Shown here: positions 60,401 to 64,000 of the stretch, piece by piece | Layout of the letters: the number at the start of each line of letters is the position of its first letter | Numbering within the stretch: the stretch's first letter is position 1 | From: CAVPCZ01 sp963779225 | GTDB taxonomy: Bacteria; Bacteroidota; Ignavibacteria; UBA10030; UBA6906 | Length of the DNA: 64,000 nucleotides | Reading direction: 5' to 3' | NCBI GenBank assembly: GCA_963779225.1 | Contig: CAVZWW010000002.1 | Span: 62,001 to 126,000, forward strand | Notes under the pieces: model-generated | Seen by the model: the letters and a program-made list of their open reading frames with translations, nothing else | What the model was told of the DNA's origin: nothing | The model's database searches: none | Position numbers and translations under genes: made by a program

Positions 60401-60668
60401 GATAGAACGTGCCCCGTGGCTCTATCAGAACCGAGGGTTCCATCTGGCAGAACCCGTGGCACCCGGTTACACGAAGGCGGACTTTGTCCGTCAGCCGCTG
60501 CGCAAGCAATTCTCGCTTGGTCACACGGATAAGATCATTTGCCCCGCTTGCCTGCCCGCATGTCCCTGCAGGGATGACAATTGCCGGAAGAGAGAGGTTG
60601 CGGTCTGAGATAATCAGCTGGTACAACTCCCTCAAAGCGTCAATCGATGTCAGTCGTTCCATTGCCAT
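57477..60668 (-). CDS. NuoF-like NADH/FMN subunit fused to a GltD/NfnB-like NADPH/FAD subunit
   Basis: 1063 residues. Domains in order: thioredoxin-like (1-110) with only three of four expected cluster cysteines (C37, C70, C74); NuoF FMN/NADH domain with RGRGGAGFPTGRKWEM and SCGKCLTCRKG-type [4Fe-4S]; then a ferredoxin-like bridge (CRELVGAPCATACPIG, CARVCNHPCEERC) and a GltD-type FAD domain (VAIVGSGPAGLTAAHFL) with NAD(P) site (VGVIGGGNSAVDAARVA). Such a join could link NADH, NADPH and ferredoxin pools, as in Nfn/HydABC-type bifurcating enzymes. It is 85 bases downstream of the NuoE-like gene and overlaps the NuoG-N-like gene. Confidence 0.9.
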   Translation of the reverse strand: MAMERLTSIDALRELYQLIISDRNLSLPAIVIPAGTCGQASGANDLIRVTKRELLAQRLTDKVRLRVTGCHGFCQMEPSVLIEPRGTFYPRVPMDRMPDIILAVARGEVVRDLLYRNPATGDPIEQQSQIPFFKEQLRTILGRNEKVDPIRIHNYLEVGGYLALAKALATADPAWVIGEVKTSGLRGRGGAGFPTGRKWEMLAQQKNSHGKFLVCNADEGDPGAYMDRSVLEGNPHSIIEGMLIGGFATGAHEGVIYVRNEYPLAIKHLIIGLRQARELGLLGENILGTGFSFDISLVKGAGAFVCGEETALIRSVEGKMGEPRQRPPYPVQRGIEGKPTAINNVETWANIPVIIFGGGKAYAEVGAAKNFGTKIFSLVGKVKNTGLVEVPMGETINRIVNDIGGGPVGRAKIKAVQTGGPSGGCIPARMFDLPIDYDSLVSAGSIMGSGGMIVMDDNTCMVDVAKYFMSFLKDESCGKCLTCRKGTQRMFEILEDISQGKGSLDQLELLEELALVVKDTSMCGLGQSAPNPVLSTLRYFRDEFQRHIHQKRCDAFVCRELVGAPCATACPIGTEAWRYIAHIARGEFESAYRAIREANPFPSVCARVCNHPCEERCRAGTHGSQALAIRALKRFVTDRIDPSAYTPARTASPSADSPRVAIVGSGPAGLTAAHFLSLRGYRSTVFEMDATPGGMLFSAIPSYRLPREVIQKEIESLLDENITLQCNTKLGRDITIDTLIDEGFQSVFIALGAHKSLPLHLRGEDLPGVYPSIQFLKAFNMKGEALANGRVGVIGGGNSAVDAARVAIRQPGVKNVTMYYRRTREEMPAFPEEIEAALQEGIRLETLVSPIGILSETGKLTGIEFINNELGDVDASGRRRPIAVPGTQHIVPLNTLIVAISEGSDTDCVAVAGANQLDVDEAKNTIRVNPETMQTNRPGVFAGGDVVTGPNTVVDAIAAGKRAAVMIDRYLRNEPLVQREEPRRPHIYVEPVKPDGPNVSATPRVELPRLAADSRRQDFAEVEKSLSLEEALHEAGRCLRCDLEFTQPSTDEHPLHAMEEANS

Positions 60669-60753
60669 AATGTGTTTCCTGTCTGGTATCCTGCCGAACC
60701 TGTAACGTGACGAATCGACCCATTAACGAGATACGGGAAACCCGCCTGCCCGT

Positions 60754-61605
60754 CTAGGGTTTCACGCCTTCGAGATCAAGCATGTGACTCTTACAGCCGC
60801 GCCGCGAACAGATTTGCACGATGCCTCCTCCGCGCACGATCATCGGCACCATCGGCGCATCGCAGACCGTACAGTTCCATGCTCCGATAAGCTCTGCGTG
60901 GCAATGGGGGCAGAAGAAATTCACGACGGTCCCCACGGGAATCTCGTTCCCCGACTCAACGGTGTAGCTCCCGTACATTGAAGAGAGCATGAGCCAGCCG
61001 TGCTCCTGGCCGAAAGAGACCGTCATGCGGATCGAAGGTACACCGTCCACCAGGTGGGCCTGGTCCATCAGACTGTGGTTGCACTGCGGACAGGCGACCT
61101 CGAGGGGGAATATGCGTTTGTCATCCATGCCCTCCGCCGTATCCAGCCCGGACTTCGTTTTCGCAATGATCTGTTCGACCTGAACGGTGTTCACATTTGC
61201 GAAGTAGTGTCCGTCGACCACCACGATCGGCCCCAGCGCACATGCACCGAGGCACCGGACCGTCTCGAGGGTAACCTCTTTATCCTGAGTTGTGCCCCCC
61301 CCGACACCCACGCCAAGCTGTTTTTCGAATTCCTCGGCAACAGCCGGCCCCCCCCGGACGTGGCAGGCCGTTCCGAGACACACCGACGTAAGATGTTTGC
61401 CCCGGGGAGTGAGCCTGAACGCCTTGTAGAATGTGGCGACCCCGTAGATGTCCACCAGCGCCTTGCCGGTTTTGTCTGCCACAACTCTGAGAACATCTTC
61501 CGGGAGGTAGCCGAATTTCCCCTGGATTTCTTCAAGGATGGAAATCAACCCACCCCGGTGCCCCTTGTACTTCTCTATGATCGGTACGATGGTTTCAGGC
61601 ATCAT
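60754..61605 (-). CDS. NuoE-like subunit with C-terminal zinc-ribbon extension
   Basis: 283 residues; normal NuoE/HndA proteins are about 160. Residues 1-150 hold the thioredoxin-like [2Fe-2S] domain with C76, C81 (CLGTAC) and C118, C122 (CLGAC). The extra 120 residues carry Cys pairs at 172/175, 232/235, 245/248 and 266/271, which look like two or three zinc ribbons. First gene of the four-gene complex. Its job is to pass electrons between the flavin site of NuoF and a second cluster. The extension is not part of the standard family. Confidence 0.88.
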   Translation of the reverse strand: MMPETIVPIIEKYKGHRGGLISILEEIQGKFGYLPEDVLRVVADKTGKALVDIYGVATFYKAFRLTPRGKHLTSVCLGTACHVRGGPAVAEEFEKQLGVGVGGGTTQDKEVTLETVRCLGACALGPIVVVDGHYFANVNTVQVEQIIAKTKSGLDTAEGMDDKRIFPLEVACPQCNHSLMDQAHLVDGVPSIRMTVSFGQEHGWLMLSSMYGSYTVESGNEIPVGTVVNFFCPHCHAELIGAWNCTVCDAPMVPMIVRGGGIVQICSRRGCKSHMLDLEGVKP

Positions 61606-61918
61606 GACTCTTCCTCTTTATGGTGGGGCTTAGGCAGGCGCACGAAGGCGGCAGCAGGCGTGCGGAAGCTTGCATGGGACCGCTGTCCGTTGCCAGGACA
61701 GCGCGTCATACGATTGGATCGGTTGCTCACACAGCATCACCGCATCACCGTGATCAGTACGACGACCGTGCAGTATCGAGGTGCCGTTATCCAGCTCCTC
61801 ATCGGAGTGAAACATGAAGTGTTGAGAACGGGTGAAAAACACAGGGCAGACTCCTGGGAAGAGCGACCCCTGTGCTTCAATTTTGCGCTACAGCGAAGGA
61901 ACAACCAAGATGTGTACG
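61606..61918. other. upstream region of the NuoE-like operon
   Basis: No gene seen; the leader and promoter of the four-gene complex should lie here. Open frames on the minus strand are short and unrecognised. Confidence 0.4.
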
Positions 61919-61938
61919 TGATAACCCTAAGGTTATCA
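61919..61938. promoter_or_regulatory. 8-4-8 palindrome TGATAACC-CTAA-GGTTATCA
   Basis: Perfect eight-base arms around four bases, eight bases after the RND gene stop and about 315 bases upstream of the NuoE-like start. It has the symmetry of a dimeric regulator site. It lacks a T-run on the exit side for minus-strand transcription, so it is not a normal terminator. Confidence 0.4.
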
Positions 61939-61945
61939 AAAACAA

Positions 61946-64000
61946 TTAGAGAGTCAAGGGCTGATCCTGCGTGTTCTTTCCCTCTCCGGTGAACCGCGAC
62001 ATGAGTGTGTAAATAACCGGGACAAGTACGAGCGTCAGGAAGGTGGAAAACAACATTCCGCCCACAACCGCCAGACCCAGCGGGCGCCGTGATTCCGCAC
62101 CCGCACCCAGCCCGATGGCAATAGGCAGTACCCCGAAGATGGTTGATAAGGATGTCATAAGAATCGGTCGCAGACGGATTGTGGCCGCTTGAATCACCGC
62201 ATCCACGACGGATTGCCCGCGTTCCCTCAGCTGGTTCGAAAACTCCACGATCAGAATGGAGTTCTTGGTCACCAGACCTACGAGCATGATCAACCCGATC
62301 TGCGAGTAGATATTCAAAGACTCCTTGAACAGGAACAGCGTCAGAAGCGCTCCAAAGACCGCCAGAGGAACGGCGAACAGAATGGTCAGCGGGTGGACGA
62401 AACTTTCGAACTGTGCGGCAAGGACGAGATAGATGAACACGATTGCGAGAAGAAACATAAAATAGAGGCTTGAGCTTGAAGATTTGAACTCCAGTGATTG
62501 CCCCGCATACTCGCGTTTCATTCCCGCCGGAAGTTTCTCCGCGGCGATACGGTCCAGATCGGCAAGCGCCTGCCCGAGGCTGACACCCGGGAGAATGTTT
62601 GCGGTGATGGTGGCCGCCCGCACACGGTTATAGTGGTTCAACTCCTTCGGCGCGAGGGTCTCATTCACCCGTACAACACTGGCCAGTTGCACGAGTCTGC
62701 CCCCGCCGCGGATGTAGATCTCCCTGATCGCGTCCGGCGTTGCCCGGGCGGAGGGCTTCATCTGGAGAATGACATCATATTGCTTCGTGCCGCGTTTGAA
62801 ATTCGTGACAGCCCGCCCGCCGAGGAGGGTTTCCAGCGTCGATCCGATTTCCGTGACGGAGACGCCGAGACCCGATGCACGCTCCCGGTCTATGGTAAGC
62901 TCGAGTTCGGGCTTGTTCAGGCGCAGATCGGAGTCCAGATTAATCAGGTACCCCAGCTTCGAGGCCTCCGCCATCATGGTCCCGAGTCCCCTGTTCAGTT
63001 CTTCATAGTTATCCGCCTGAATCACGTATTGCACCGGTCTCGAGCTGAAACCGCCCCCGAGGCTCGGAGGGTTGACCACGAACGCCAGAACGCCAGGGAT
63101 GGAAATCAGTTTCGGAAAGAGCTCCTGGACGATCTGCTGCTGGGATTTGTCCCGTTCGCCCTGCGGCTTCAGGGAGAGGAATACAAACCCGTTGGTTACC
63201 CGACCCGGACCCCCGAATCCCAATCCAATGGCTGAGAACAATCCGCGCCGTTCCGGGAGTGAGAGCAATCGGTTCTCCACCTCGCGCATGTATTTGTCTG
63301 TGTAGTCCAGTGTCGCCCCTTCGGGTGCGATCACGATGCCGAACCCGATGCCGCGGTCCTCAATGGGCACCAGCTCGCTCGGCAGCAGGCTGAAGAGCAA
63401 CACGCCGGCCGCCACGGTTGCCAGGGCGACCCCGATCATGACGAGCCGGTGCCGCAACGCGGCACGCAGGATACGGTCATAGGTGCGGTCGAGAACATTG
63501 AAGAAGGCATCGAACGATCGTGTGGCCCAGCCGGCACTGCCGCCGTGCAATGGCTTGAGTATCCGCGACGCAAGCATGGGGGTCAGCGTGAGCGCAACGA
63601 ATCCCGAGATCAGGACGGCCACTGCGAGCGTAAGGCCGAATTCGTTAAACAGCCTCCCGACCGATCCCGACAGGAATGCCAGGGGAACGAACACGGCAAC
63701 CAGGGTGATAGTTGTGGCGATCACCGCGAAGCCGATCTCTCCGCTGCCATCGAGCGCCGCCTGCCGGCGGTTCTTTCCCATTTCCATGTGCCGGTAGACG
63801 TTCTCCAGCACCACGATCGCGTCATCCACAACGAGTCCGATCGCGAGGACAAGAGCGAGCAACGTAAGAATGTTGATGGTAAATCCGGCGAAGTATGCCA
63901 CGGCAAAAGCGCCGATGATGGAAATCGGGATGGCAACGGTGGGTATGATCGTCGCCCGGAGGCTCTTCAGGAACGCCAGCACAACCAGCACCACGAGACA
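61946..64000 (-). CDS. RND-family efflux pump inner-membrane subunit, partial
   Basis: The last 685 residues of an AcrB/HAE1-type RND transporter; the N-terminus lies beyond the window. The transmembrane relay region is intact, with GLVVDDAIVVLENVYRHMEMGKN, GFVALTLTPMLASRIL and the later PLTILFAVPLAVFGALLTLFLF. The final segment (AATIRLRPILMTSLSTIFGVLPIAIGLGAGAESRRPLG) is standard. It exports drugs, detergents or lipids using the proton gradient together with a periplasmic adaptor and outer-membrane channel, which are not visible here. Only a single pump gene is seen and no regulator. Confidence 0.95.
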   Translation of the reverse strand, partial: CLVVLVVLAFLKSLRATIIPTVAIPISIIGAFAVAYFAGFTINILTLLALVLAIGLVVDDAIVVLENVYRHMEMGKNRRQAALDGSGEIGFAVIATTITLVAVFVPLAFLSGSVGRLFNEFGLTLAVAVLISGFVALTLTPMLASRILKPLHGGSAGWATRSFDAFFNVLDRTYDRILRAALRHRLVMIGVALATVAAGVLLFSLLPSELVPIEDRGIGFGIVIAPEGATLDYTDKYMREVENRLLSLPERRGLFSAIGLGFGGPGRVTNGFVFLSLKPQGERDKSQQQIVQELFPKLISIPGVLAFVVNPPSLGGGFSSRPVQYVIQADNYEELNRGLGTMMAEASKLGYLINLDSDLRLNKPELELTIDRERASGLGVSVTEIGSTLETLLGGRAVTNFKRGTKQYDVILQMKPSARATPDAIREIYIRGGGRLVQLASVVRVNETLAPKELNHYNRVRAATITANILPGVSLGQALADLDRIAAEKLPAGMKREYAGQSLEFKSSSSSLYFMFLLAIVFIYLVLAAQFESFVHPLTILFAVPLAVFGALLTLFLFKESLNIYSQIGLIMLVGLVTKNSILIVEFSNQLRERGQSVVDAVIQAATIRLRPILMTSLSTIFGVLPIAIGLGAGAESRRPLGLAVVGGMLFSTFLTLVLVPVIYTLMSRFTGEGKNTQDQPLTL

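Noticed and set aside
1..64000. tRNA, rRNA, CRISPR arrays, insertion sequences or prophage
   Set aside because: Looked for cloverleaf ends, regular repeat-spacer patterns, transposase motifs and phage genes; none was convincing.

Overview
The window looks like chromosome from an uncultured member of the Bacteroidota/Chlorobi group, most like Ignavibacteria or Kapabacteria. The main evidence is the number of exported proteins ending in a type IX secretion (T9SS) sorting domain of the NYPNPFNPST kind: 4782-5420, 18791-20863, 29256-31919, 31949-34804, 35019-37832 and a broken copy at 46621-48348. The DNA is fairly GC-rich, most genes lie on the minus strand, and no tRNA, rRNA, CRISPR array, phage or insertion sequence is visible.

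Region by region. 1-2.0 kb: two MDR-family oxidoreductase genes and a DUF1801 gene around a textbook integron attC site, i.e. probable gene cassettes. 2.1-4.5 kb: a Fic AMP-transferase with a likely operator upstream, then a UbiA prenyltransferase. 4.8-12.1 kb: exported proteins (T9SS protein, M43 metalloprotease, glycine-rich repeat protein) and a propeller sensor kinase with its LuxR-type response regulator; a near-identical palindrome sits at the regulator start and in front of the repeat-protein gene. 12.4-16.9 kb: a tight five-gene sulfur redox operon (MerR regulator with a two-CW cysteine domain, octaheme tetrathionate-reductase-family cytochrome, cytochrome b, two YeeE/YedE transporters, the second fused to a rhodanese lacking its catalytic Cys). 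17.6-28.6 kb: a nucleotidyltransferase/GHMP-kinase fusion, a BNR-repeat T9SS protein, a strip of decayed genes (CPBP protease, DUF4440), two secreted hydrolases, and an alpha/beta hydrolase with an N-acetyl sugar amidotransferase. 29-38 kb: two large T9SS proteins and an unusual open frame joining an MFS transporter, a Tat-type signal, a DUF362 domain and a T9SS tail. 38-45 kb: a plus-strand sugar operon (class II aldolase, FGGY kinase, fucose-isomerase-like protein, amidohydrolase) facing a secreted beta-helix protein resembling GH141 glycosidases. 45.5-50 kb: nitrilase, frameshifted T9SS pseudogene, outer-membrane protein and a fragment of ATP-type pckA. 50-55 kb: a C39-like cysteine peptidase divergent from an ATP-grasp ligase and a protein joining two receiver-like domains to a PEP-synthase-type ATP-grasp domain. 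55-61.6 kb: a four-gene flavin/iron-sulfur complex (NuoE-like, NuoF-GltD fusion, NuoG-N-like, FMN glutamate-synthase domain). 61.9 kb to the end: a partial RND efflux pump.

The best candidates for undescribed biology are the peptidase/ATP-grasp/receiver-PPDK triad, the sulfur operon with its MerR-two-CW sensor, the four-gene electron-transfer complex, the paired response-regulator palindrome, and the attC cassette edge. All functions are inferred from motifs read by eye; no database search was run.
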